Positions 1 to 8,384 of a stretch of DNA of 64,000 bases are shown in pieces; positions within the stretch are counted from its first letter, which is position 1, and every line of letters starts with the position of its first letter. Both the position numbers and the translations under genes were made by a program. Origin of the DNA: Candidatus Gastranaerophilales bacterium (GTDB lineage: Bacteria; Cyanobacteriota; Vampirovibrionia; Gastranaerophilales; Gastranaerophilaceae); contig CALUYY010000001.1 of NCBI GenBank assembly GCA_944325155.1, positions 124,001 through 188,000 of the forward strand. The letters run 5' to 3'. The notes below the pieces were generated by a model. The model was not told where the DNA came from. It made no database searches and worked only from the letters and a program-made list of their open reading frames with translations.

Positions 1-1
1 A

Positions 2-271
2 AACAAAACCCTTCTTGTAATCGGCAACAGAAACATCAACCACAGAACAAGCTCGACATTAGAACTTAAAGACATAAAAGAAGGACAGCAATTAAAAGAT
101 TTAACACTGCCTTACGGCGAAAAAAGCTACTTCCAGACCGCAGACGGAGAATTAAAAGTTGATTTGGCGCCTTCTAGAATCCATGTTTTTGAAATCAATG
201 CACCCAACATCGAAAGCGATTCGTTTGACGTGTCAAAATTCGTAAACGGCAAGTACACAAAAGTTAAATAG
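2..271 (+). CDS. C-terminal fragment of a probable GH13 (alpha-amylase family) glycosidase
   Basis: The open frame runs in from the left edge and ends at TAG 269-271, leaving about 89 residues; the start and catalytic barrel lie outside the window. The visible part has alternating beta-strand character, with segments LLVIGNRN, LKDLTLPYGEKSY, ADGELKVDLAPS and IHVFEINAPN. This is how the C-terminal all-beta domain of alpha-amylase family enzymes usually looks (a strand ending in a hydrolysed-glucan-domain sandwich). The next gene, 95 bases downstream on the same strand, is a GH13 enzyme with all catalytic residues, which supports a glucan-utilisation pair. Assignment rests on this short tail and context, so another beta-sandwich protein is possible. 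Confidence 0.5.
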   Translation, partial: NKTLLVIGNRNINHRTSSTLELKDIKEGQQLKDLTLPYGEKSYFQTADGELKVDLAPSRIHVFEINAPNIESDSFDVSKFVNGKYTKVK

Positions 272-279
272 CACAATTT

Positions 280-339
280 ATAAACCGCCCTAAAGTTTTA
301 TAAAAAAAATACGATATTAAAAACAAAGGGCAGGTTTAT
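280..339 (+). terminator. Long-loop inverted repeat between the two GH13 genes
   Basis: The arms ATAAACCGCCCT (280-291) and AGGGCAGGTTTAT (327-339) pair apart from one bulged A, with a loop of 35 bases, and TTT follows. It could terminate the upstream gene or form a leader structure for the next gene. The loop is long, so the terminator reading is weak. Confidence 0.3.
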
Positions 340-366
340 TTAAAGGAAACAAGGAGCAATAATATC

Positions 367-3300
367 GTGAACATATCACCAATAGACAATTCAGGCAGCA
401 TTAAAAACCCCAAAAATGTTGCATTTACGGGACAAAAAAAATTAAAAGACGATATGGGAAATGCGGTATTAAGGCTTACCGTTCCGCCGCAGATTAAACT
501 TGAAAAGGACGAATACCTCGGAGTTGAACTTGTAAGCATGTATGATTTCGGTCCCGACGGCACATACGGCGTAATGGCCGGAGAAGATTTTCCGGTCAAA
601 GTTGACACTGACAGCTCATTTAAGAACGGCAAAAAAAATTATATAGATATAAACCTTAAAGATTATGCTTTTGATAATGCGGGCGAATTCGGATACAGAT
701 TTATCGTAACCGATAAAGACGGAAACATAAAACGTGCCTACGATGACGGTATCGGAACAACAATAGAAACCGAAAACAAAAACAGATACACTATCGTATC
801 CACAAGACAAGGTACGCAGCACCCGAAAGGCGCCATGATGCACATCTTTACGGATTCTTACGGTGTTGCAAAAAATCCCGCCTCAAATAAAAAAGAAAAA
901 GGGACCCTGACTCCCATTGCAACCCAGGATGAAGTTGAAGATTTTAAAAGAACCCATTTTAACAGAGCGGGCGGCACAATAAAAAATATAACGAGAGAAC
1001 TCGGCGAAGACGGCGAACTGTCGCCCTACGGCTACATAATGACAACACCTCTGATTGGCGGAGGAAGCGTATCATCACATGGTTATCACCCCAAAAACCA
1101 TTTTAAAACAACGGAAGGCGTCGGCACAAAAAAAGATTTTATGGATCTTTTAACAAAATGTTTCGATGAAGGCAAAGGTTATGTCCTTGACGGTGCATTT
1201 ACAAGCCAGGGATATGAGGGGCTGCAATTAAATCATGCAATGAAGTGGTTTGATTCGCCTTTTAAAGACTGGTTTAAAGTTTCAAAAGACAACGACGGAA
1301 ATGCGTCTTTCAAACTTGCCGTACTGCCCGATAATGCAAATGAAAATGCGGCCGTAAGAATAGTTAACCCCAAAAACGTTGAAGGGGTTAAATATGATAA
1401 AACAAAACCCAGCTATATACAGTTTTACGATAAAAGGCTCGCAACCAAAGAACAGCTCAGCGATGCCGATAAATTAATCGACGCATACGACAATAAAAAC
1501 ACGGAAGACCCCTATGAAATAACAATTCATCAGGACGCAATTCTTCCTTATTACTTTGAAATCAACCCCGATGATGCGCCTTTTAAGGGCAAAGCTTACG
1601 CAACCTTTAAGGAGCTTGAAAAAAGCGGACAGCTCGGACAGGTTTTATCTCCCGACAACACTCCTTTTAAATTCGTAAGAAAAGGACAACAGGGCGGTTT
1701 TACGGGATGGGACGGAAATGTCGATCTTGTAAAAATGAATTTATCCTGCCATAACGGAACAAATTCGGAAATTGAAGGCTCCAATCAGGCAAGAAATTAT
1801 ATGTATAAAGTTGCAAGATATTGGACCGAAGAAACAAGAAATGCAATTATGCTGCATATTATGGACACAATAAGGTCAAAATCAAATCTTCCCAAGGAAG
1901 ACAGAAAAGAGCAGCTTAATGAATATTTCTCCGGAATTGAAGAAACATACGGCATAGAAAAAGGCACACTGGGTAAAATATACGCTAAAATTCAGGCCGA
2001 AAGCCGTGCAATTGAAAAAAATATCCCCTTAAAAGACATAGAAAAAAGCTATAACTATAAAATTGCCGATGATAAAAGAGACGGCAGAATTTTTATAAGA
2101 GATGAGATGTTTGCATTTCCTCTTGAATCGTTAAATATGTCGCCCGAGCTTCTTGCCGTGTTATCAACGCCTTATATAACCCCGAGACCGACAAAAGATA
2201 CGGATCCTGCGGCAAGTAACGAACAAATATATCAAGATGCAATAAAAAGCGGCGAATTGTTGGATACGATGGATGAAGTTTACGCTCAAATATACAGAAC
2301 CCTGACCGACATTATGAGCGAAATTGACATTGAAAATAAAAATAATAATGCAAGTATACAAAAAAGGCTTCTCAAAAGAGATAATGCAGACTCAATTAAT
2401 TTAACACCTTACGGCAAATATTTCATCTCAAGCGCCATGGGTGATATAATGACTTTTTTTGTAACGGAAAGTCTTTTTGAAGACACAAAATACAATAATC
2501 TGTCTAAGGACGGAAAAATTGTATATACGAAAGAAAATTTCTTAAACGGAACCTACGGAAATTCCGAAGAATTAACATTAAAAAAACTCGGCATATCAGG
2601 TGCAAACTCTTCAAAAGAAGAAGCAAAACAAATTGCACGCAAAATGCTTGACGGTATCAGAAACTTAAAACATGACAAACCTGAAGAATACCGCAGCTTT
2701 ATTAAATATTTAAAAGATGAATATTTGGACAGATCAATTGAAGAATACAAAATGGCAGAAGTTATAACCGACCAAACCGGAGCCGGGCTTAACTGGCGTT
2801 TTGATGCAGCAAAAGACGTTGCGGATTGGTTTGATGTTAAAGACAAAGAAACGCTGACATCGGAAACCGCATGGGAAGATGTTATAGGCTTTTGGACACC
2901 TTTTGTCGAACAGGTAAGAAATATAAACGATTCCTCATATATTATAGGCGAAGTAACTTCTTTGGGTGAATTTGACAATTATGACTGGGGAAAATATAAA
3001 TTAGCGCCCAAAGAAAAAATTGACGGCACATGGGACGGGCTTAAAGCAGAGCGTGCATATTATGAAGAAACCGGCGTTACAACGGGAAGCAACTATAATG
3101 TTTATTTTGGCCTGTACCCTAAATTATTCGGAAAAAATATTGAAAACGGCACAATGGATGACGGCACATTCAGATCGATATCAAAATTCTTAAATCAATC
3201 GGATAATTTTATAAACCCGCCTCAGGGTGCAAACGTTACGCAGGAATTTGTACAACAAAGCCATATCTTCCTTGACAACCATGATAAACCGAGAGCGGCG

Positions 3301-4767
3301 CACCTTATGTCGCTTGATTCGGAATTATTCTGGAGCAACTTTAAAAATAACAAACAAAGCGATATTAAATCTGCGGAAAAATATCTGCAAAGAGATTTTA
3401 CGCACACAATAACAAAACAAGACGGAACAACGGAAGTAAAAAAAGTAATTGATGATGACGTAAGTTCAAAAGCGGTTGCGGTTGCAAAAAGGTATTATGA
3501 AGCGCTTGACCATGAAGCAAAACAGCAGGGAATCAAAGATTCCGATATTGAAATAATTAAAAGCGCGGTATCACATCTTGCAAACGGTTATAAATATAAA
3601 TCGGACGAAAAAATTCCTGACTTCATAAAAGCGGAATCATTCGGAAGCACGCCTTTTGAAATTACCGTCCGCCACGTTATGGAACAGGCAAAATCAATGG
3701 GGCTTAAGATTAGCGGCGATACCGAAAAACATCTTACCGATTCTTTATTAAAATACATAACGGAACCCTACACAACAAAACAAATTGCAATCTGGGAAAT
3801 GATGACGGGCACCACAGGCACACCCACTCTGTTTGCGGGAGATGAACTTGCACAAACCGGAAGCGAAAGAAGCTCCAAAAACTGGGATTTAGGCTGCAGA
3901 AATCTCGTAAGGCATGATTGGCTTCAGGGCGATGACGGCAAAGGTTATGCAAAAAGCTTTAATAAAAGGCTTAATGCCGTAACAAATCTGCATAAACAAA
4001 AAGGAATGCAGCCTTTAATTGACGGCATCCCCGTTGTTATACCCGCAAAATCGGCTCAAGCCTTTTCAGATAGGGAGTTCTTTGAAATTTTAACGCCGGA
4101 AGTGCTCTTAAACGGAGTTAAAAAACTTGCAGGCAATGAAAATCAAGATGACGCACTTAAAAATTTAAGAACAATATGCAAGCCGTTTATACAAAATGCC
4201 GATAAAATGAGTAAAGATGAACTGTTGGCAGAACTTGAAAAAACGTATAAAGACAACAAATTAAAGGCAAAACTTTCTTCAAGCTACGAACAAATTAAAA
4301 AAAATAACGAAGGGTTATATGACTGGATTAAAAAAAACACGTTGACGGAACAATCGACGGAAATAGGCGGTGTATACAAATATAACGACAAAAACGAAGC
4401 CGTATTAAGTATTTATACAAACGCATATATTTCAGAAGACCCGAACGCTCCGCTTTTACAGCCTTATCAGGTTCCTGACGATAAAAAACCGACGGTATCG
4501 GATATAAGACTTTTAGATAAAGAAGGCAGACTTTTAGATAAAGAAGGAACAATTTATACTCTTGTTTCATATAAGAAAAACCACGGGAAATATATAGATA
4601 ATACCGAATACGTTCTTCAAAAAGACGGAAGTCTGAAAAACAAAGACGGCAAAAATGATATACTGGATTCAACCGTAACCTTCTTTAAAAAAGGCAAAAA
4701 ATCTTCCGACACTGTTACGTTCAAAGGAAGAAAAGTATACTCTTCCTACACAAGACCCGTAAATTAG
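367..4767 (+). CDS. Very large GH13 family alpha-glucan-acting enzyme
   Basis: 1466 residues, GTG start with AAGGAG upstream. The GH13 conserved regions are recognisable: region II around WRFDAAKD with nucleophile Asp813, region III IIGEVTS with acid/base Glu862, and region IV FLDNHDKPR with Asp973, so the catalytic triad is intact. A beta-sandwich region (about residues 30-150) precedes the barrel, as in CBM48-type glucanases, and GTPTLFAGDELAQTG (about 1150) resembles the late barrel of branching or debranching enzymes. It is two to three times the length of common amylases, with long helical insertions (about 480-800). There is no signal peptide, so it probably acts on intracellular glycogen or imported maltodextrin. 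The N-terminus has a Phe-x-Gly motif (VAFTG, Phe20-Gly22) and the C-terminus another (TFKGRK, Phe1452-Gly1454). Amylase, pullulanase and branching activities cannot be separated by eye. Confidence 0.8.
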   Translation: MNISPIDNSGSIKNPKNVAFTGQKKLKDDMGNAVLRLTVPPQIKLEKDEYLGVELVSMYDFGPDGTYGVMAGEDFPVKVDTDSSFKNGKKNYIDINLKDYAFDNAGEFGYRFIVTDKDGNIKRAYDDGIGTTIETENKNRYTIVSTRQGTQHPKGAMMHIFTDSYGVAKNPASNKKEKGTLTPIATQDEVEDFKRTHFNRAGGTIKNITRELGEDGELSPYGYIMTTPLIGGGSVSSHGYHPKNHFKTTEGVGTKKDFMDLLTKCFDEGKGYVLDGAFTSQGYEGLQLNHAMKWFDSPFKDWFKVSKDNDGNASFKLAVLPDNANENAAVRIVNPKNVEGVKYDKTKPSYIQFYDKRLATKEQLSDADKLIDAYDNKNTEDPYEITIHQDAILPYYFEINPDDAPFKGKAYATFKELEKSGQLGQVLSPDNTPFKFVRKGQQGGFTGWDGNVDLVKMNLSCHNGTNSEIEGSNQARNYMYKVARYWTEETRNAIMLHIMDTIRSKSNLPKEDRKEQLNEYFSGIEETYGIEKGTLGKIYAKIQAESRAIEKNIPLKDIEKSYNYKIADDKRDGRIFIRDEMFAFPLESLNMSPELLAVLSTPYITPRPTKDTDPAASNEQIYQDAIKSGELLDTMDEVYAQIYRTLTDIMSEIDIENKNNNASIQKRLLKRDNADSINLTPYGKYFISSAMGDIMTFFVTESLFEDTKYNNLSKDGKIVYTKENFLNGTYGNSEELTLKKLGISGANSSKEEAKQIARKMLDGIRNLKHDKPEEYRSFIKYLKDEYLDRSIEEYKMAEVITDQTGAGLNWRFDAAKDVADWFDVKDKETLTSETAWEDVIGFWTPFVEQVRNINDSSYIIGEVTSLGEFDNYDWGKYKLAPKEKIDGTWDGLKAERAYYEETGVTTGSNYNVYFGLYPKLFGKNIENGTMDDGTFRSISKFLNQSDNFINPPQGANVTQEFVQQSHIFLDNHDKPRAAHLMSLDSELFWSNFKNNKQSDIKSAEKYLQRDFTHTITKQDGTTEVKKVIDDDVSSKAVAVAKRYYEALDHEAKQQGIKDSDIEIIKSAVSHLANGYKYKSDEKIPDFIKAESFGSTPFEITVRHVMEQAKSMGLKISGDTEKHLTDSLLKYITEPYTTKQIAIWEMMTGTTGTPTLFAGDELAQTGSERSSKNWDLGCRNLVRHDWLQGDDGKGYAKSFNKRLNAVTNLHKQKGMQPLIDGIPVVIPAKSAQAFSDREFFEILTPEVLLNGVKKLAGNENQDDALKNLRTICKPFIQNADKMSKDELLAELEKTYKDNKLKAKLSSSYEQIKKNNEGLYDWIKKNTLTEQSTEIGGVYKYNDKNEAVLSIYTNAYISEDPNAPLLQPYQVPDDKKPTVSDIRLLDKEGRLLDKEGTIYTLVSYKKNHGKYIDNTEYVLQKDGSLKNKDGKNDILDSTVTFFKKGKKSSDTVTFKGRKVYSSYTRPVN

Positions 4768-4768
4768 A

Positions 4769-5425
4769 CTATTTAAACTTCGGAAAAACGATTAAGCCTT
4801 TATTATCAAGGCGCCATCTCATCCAGCCCGTTTTTGTTACATTGTCGTATCCTGTCAGTTTAACAAGAATCCAATCGCCTGATATAAGCCAAAGGGCAAT
4901 GTGTTTCGGATAATAAAAATCATCGAGTGCCGGTTTTATCTCGTTTGGCGCAGGGTATAATTTTTTATATTTATCGTCAACATTTCTAAATAAATAAAGA
5001 CCGTATTTTCTTCCGTATGTATCAATTAAATTTTCCCACGGAATAAAATCAATTGATTCGGATTTTTTAATCCATCCGAAAAGTTTTCTTGATTGGTCAT
5101 AACATATATAATACCATTCATCCGTATCATATTCGACACTGAACAGTGCCGTCTCTTTTTCGCATACATAGGCAACAAAAGAATCGTCGGCAAGACATTT
5201 TTTAACACCTTGTTTTTTGCAGTCAAAATAGTTTTTATCAATTTGAAAAATTGCAAGAGGTTTTGAATCGGTATTGTTGTCAGGATAAACGGTAATATTT
5301 CCCCTGACGCTAACGGCGCCGATTCCGAAATGCGAAATCGAATTTGTATAAGCAGGCATATAATCCGCAAAAGAAGGATTAAAAGAAAATAAAAAAACAA
5401 AGAATAAAAATAAAAATTTCTTCAT
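4769..5425 (-). CDS. Secreted protein with probable bacterial SH3-like region
   Basis: About 218 residues from the ATG at 5425; a start 12 codons upstream is open but would bury the signal peptide. The N-terminus MKKFLFLFFVFLFS is a typical signal sequence ending near SFA. The mature part begins with a strand-rich segment (HFGIGAVSVRGNITVY) and later has paired motifs WYYICYDQSRKLFGWIKKSES and a C-terminal WMRWRL strand, the pattern of SH3b-like domains, often cell-wall binding. Four Cys lie between about residues 65 and 110 of the mature part. It is convergent with the GH13 gene, with a single base between the stop codons and no terminator visible. No specific function is recognised. Confidence 0.7.
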   Translation of the reverse strand: MKKFLFLFFVFLFSFNPSFADYMPAYTNSISHFGIGAVSVRGNITVYPDNNTDSKPLAIFQIDKNYFDCKKQGVKKCLADDSFVAYVCEKETALFSVEYDTDEWYYICYDQSRKLFGWIKKSESIDFIPWENLIDTYGRKYGLYLFRNVDDKYKKLYPAPNEIKPALDDFYYPKHIALWLISGDWILVKLTGYDNVTKTGWMRWRLDNKGLIVFPKFK

Positions 5426-5547
5426 ACCAAATATTATAATTTGAAACTTTAAATGTAACAAATATAATATAAAATCCGTATATTATGCAATTATAAAAAA
5501 AGAAATATGTTTAATAATTTAAGGGAAAAAGTTACGGAAAAATAAAA

Positions 5548-8160
5548 ATGGATTTTATAAATTCTGTTATCGGATTTAAAGGCATTGAAAAAACAAAAAA
5601 TAAAGATATTAAGCCTAATGTACCCGTTAAAAGTAAACAAGATACATTTGAAAAAGAAACGGCGCAAGCATCCGGGACGGAATTAAAAACATATAAAGCA
5701 GCTCCGAAAACAAATATCAGGTTCGGCAAAAAGGAAGGATTTTGTTTGGGGGCGGGAATTGCTGCCGCTGCCGGAGTAATAGCGCTTTGTGTACAGGGGG
5801 CAAAAAACGGCAATTTTCAAAAAACAATAAGTTTATTAAAAGAAGAAATTTCAAGCAATAACCGCACAATAAGACATCTGCAGGATGAAATAAACGGTTT
5901 AAGCGAAGAAAGAAGCATACAGGATGAAACGGTAAATGAACTTGTAGTCAAGTTAAGCGGCTTAAGAACCAGACTTGAAGATATTGCGGCGGAAAATCAA
6001 AATTCGGGTATAAAAACGGATTTTACGGAACAATACAGAGAAATGATAAAAAAAGCCGGATTAAATTATGACCCGATATCAGACGCACCGAAGCAAACAA
6101 AAGAAAGCAAAAAAATATTTAATTTAATATTCAGAAAAATTGATGCACCCGACAGCTCAAAAAAACCCGATGAATACACAAAAGGTTTAATTTCAAGACT
6201 CAAATCGGGGGAAGATATAATTATTCCGCAGGCAAAAAAATCAAACACAAGAGAAGATATAATAAAAGCAAGCCTTGAAAGCACGGATTCAAGCTTATTT
6301 AAAATAGGACAATATGAGCCTGCGGCAATGAAATTAAATTACGGAAAAAGAACAAACTGGTCAAATGAAAAAATTTCAAGAGATATTATGCAGAATTTTT
6401 ACGATGCAAATAACCATACACTTGATGGTGTCGGTGTTGCAATCAAAAGTGTCAACGGCGGATATAAAGTAAGAATAACGGGTAACGGAGTATATAATTG
6501 CGCAGAAATGCTTGAATTAGGCTCCGGAAGCAAACTTGCCCAAAGTCCGTATAATGCGGGCGGCTTTGGAGAAGGCTCAAGAATTGTTGTCGCAAACCTT
6601 TTGGGACAGGGAAAAACAAGCGCCGTGCGCTACGGAAGCGCAGACTGGCAAATTGAATTTGCACCGAAAGGCGGCTCAATCGTAAGAAAAATTGAAAAAA
6701 CGGATAACCCCTCAGACGGCAATTTTATGGAATTTACGACAAATGACCAAGGGTTAGTCGAAACACTTTTAAAATCAATAAATTATTTTAAAAATTCAAA
6801 CAACCCCGATTTTAGTGATTTAACATACGAAAGTAAAGATTTTGCATTTAGAATTTTATCCCCGGGAGAAAAAGGCAATCTTTATTTAACGCAAAGATTT
6901 GAATGCAGGGCGGCAGACAGCTGGGATGAATCTTGCGAAGGATTAAATTTAATCTTTAACAGAAAACCCGACAGCGAAGAATTTAAAAACCTGACGGGAA
7001 AACTTTTCCGGACGGGACGAGACAGAGCATATCTTACAACGGACGATATATACGATTTAACAAGATATTTTTGTAAAGATATGTCCGATGAAGAACTTTT
7101 AACATCTGTAATTAAAACGCAAAATTTCTGGTCCGAGGCAAGAACGCCGTTTAAAGAAGATGAAATTAAAGCATTTATGAAATCGCTTATAAAAACGGCA
7201 CAGGAAAGAGGCTTAAGCATTGATTTCAAAGAAGCAAAATTATGCGAAGCAACAAGATATATAAGCGATGATGTCAAAAAATATTTGCAAAGCGAAGGAT
7301 ATACATTTGTTGACCCTTCTCTTGAGCTGTCAAAAATAGGACTTCAAACATCATCTCAGGTGTTAGACATTTTATCGGCGCACACACCTCTGAAACCAAC
7401 GCAAAGAGAAATTCAAAGACTGAATATTCTTGAAAAAGCAACGGAGGCAATACAGGAAGGATTGCAAAATTCATACGCCGTAAAATTCAAAAAATATTTT
7501 GAAGAAGCAAAACCTTTTATAACATTTGATAATGATATATCATGCAGAATATTAATCGGAAAATTAAAAAAATCAGGCTTATTTAACAATGACGCATTTT
7601 TGAAAAAATATGAAAATGCAGACATGGTAAGCAAAGAAGAAATAATGGAATTTACGCATGATTTTACGGACTTTTTATCGAGAAATTCCAAAGAATCAAG
7701 TTTAAATGACGAAGAAGGAATAAGGACGCTTGCGGAAATTTTAAAAACCTGCATAAGAAACAAAGAAGGCAGAGAAAAAGAATTCTTGAAATTGATGGAA
7801 AATTTAAGCGGTATACAAACAATTTCAAAAAGTGATATTAAAAAGCCGAGATTTGTCTTTGACAGAAAGAAAGAATTTTCAACAACAACTTTGGGTGAAG
7901 CCATAATTGATGAAAAAATTAACGGCGACAGACAATATATGGGACATTGGGTAGACAGAAGCTATCTTAACGAAGGAAGCTTTTACGAGCTTGTTGCAAC
8001 ATGGCTTCATGAAATAACACATAAATCGGGAGGCGACGGCACAAGTGCATTTACATACAAATTAACCGACTTAATAGAACAATTAACGGAAGCCGTGTCA
8101 TCAAACGAAACAACAAGATTGAAACTTTCCGCACTTGAAAAAGTATTTAACGAAACATAA
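5548..8160 (+). CDS. GHKL-like ATPase and HExxH zincin fusion, membrane-anchored (function unknown)
   Basis: 870 residues. Order of parts: an N-terminal Phe-x-Gly motif (GFKG, residues 9-12); a second FGKK at about 51; one hydrophobic helix around 58-78; a coiled coil at about 85-150; a region resembling a GHKL (Hsp90/MutL/histidine kinase) ATP-binding fold at about 260-420; a helical middle; and a zinc-metalloprotease motif H821-E-I-T-H825 near the C-terminus. In the GHKL-like part, DIMQNFYDAN fits the N box (Asn283, Asp286) and GGFGEG (338-343) fits the G2 box. The G1 box appears as ITGNGV, where the usual Asp is not evident, so ATP hydrolysis is uncertain. After the HExxH there is a Ser/Gly stretch and a helix, but the third zinc ligand is not obvious. 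I do not recognise a named family. Monocistronic; rpoB follows after 224 bases. Confidence 0.7.
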   Translation: MDFINSVIGFKGIEKTKNKDIKPNVPVKSKQDTFEKETAQASGTELKTYKAAPKTNIRFGKKEGFCLGAGIAAAAGVIALCVQGAKNGNFQKTISLLKEEISSNNRTIRHLQDEINGLSEERSIQDETVNELVVKLSGLRTRLEDIAAENQNSGIKTDFTEQYREMIKKAGLNYDPISDAPKQTKESKKIFNLIFRKIDAPDSSKKPDEYTKGLISRLKSGEDIIIPQAKKSNTREDIIKASLESTDSSLFKIGQYEPAAMKLNYGKRTNWSNEKISRDIMQNFYDANNHTLDGVGVAIKSVNGGYKVRITGNGVYNCAEMLELGSGSKLAQSPYNAGGFGEGSRIVVANLLGQGKTSAVRYGSADWQIEFAPKGGSIVRKIEKTDNPSDGNFMEFTTNDQGLVETLLKSINYFKNSNNPDFSDLTYESKDFAFRILSPGEKGNLYLTQRFECRAADSWDESCEGLNLIFNRKPDSEEFKNLTGKLFRTGRDRAYLTTDDIYDLTRYFCKDMSDEELLTSVIKTQNFWSEARTPFKEDEIKAFMKSLIKTAQERGLSIDFKEAKLCEATRYISDDVKKYLQSEGYTFVDPSLELSKIGLQTSSQVLDILSAHTPLKPTQREIQRLNILEKATEAIQEGLQNSYAVKFKKYFEEAKPFITFDNDISCRILIGKLKKSGLFNNDAFLKKYENADMVSKEEIMEFTHDFTDFLSRNSKESSLNDEEGIRTLAEILKTCIRNKEGREKEFLKLMENLSGIQTISKSDIKKPRFVFDRKKEFSTTTLGEAIIDEKINGDRQYMGHWVDRSYLNEGSFYELVATWLHEITHKSGGDGTSAFTYKLTDLIEQLTEAVSSNETTRLKLSALEKVFNET

Positions 8161-8221
8161 AGAATTTTTAAATTAACATATAAGAAGCGTTTTTATTGTT
8201 ACGAGATGTAAAGTTTCTAAC

Positions 8222-8249
8222 TTGACTATACGCATTGAGGGAGTATGCT
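8222..8249 (+). promoter_or_regulatory. Candidate sigma70-type promoter of the rpoB operon
   Basis: TTGACT (8222-8227), a 16-base spacer and TATGCT (8244-8249). Transcription from here gives a leader of about 130 bases before rpoB. The leader contains the palindrome ATTCAGCTGAAT just upstream of the AGAGGT ribosome binding site. No other gene is seen in the 8161-8384 gap. Confidence 0.55.
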
Positions 8250-8384
8250 TAAATAAGCTAAAATTGTCATGATTATGGATAAATTTCACTTATTTTATAG
8301 TCCGATGATTTTATTAAACCAAGCAAAGGCAACGATTATTCAGCTGAATTAACAATTGTAATTACATATATTAGAGGTATTTAG

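Noticed and set aside
2553-2978. Minus-strand 141-codon open frame inside the GH13 gene
   Set aside because: Ser-rich composition and lack of a ribosome site; it mirrors the codon pattern of the GH13 gene. Other long antisense frames (such as 39215-39760 and 44926-45354) are explained in the same way.
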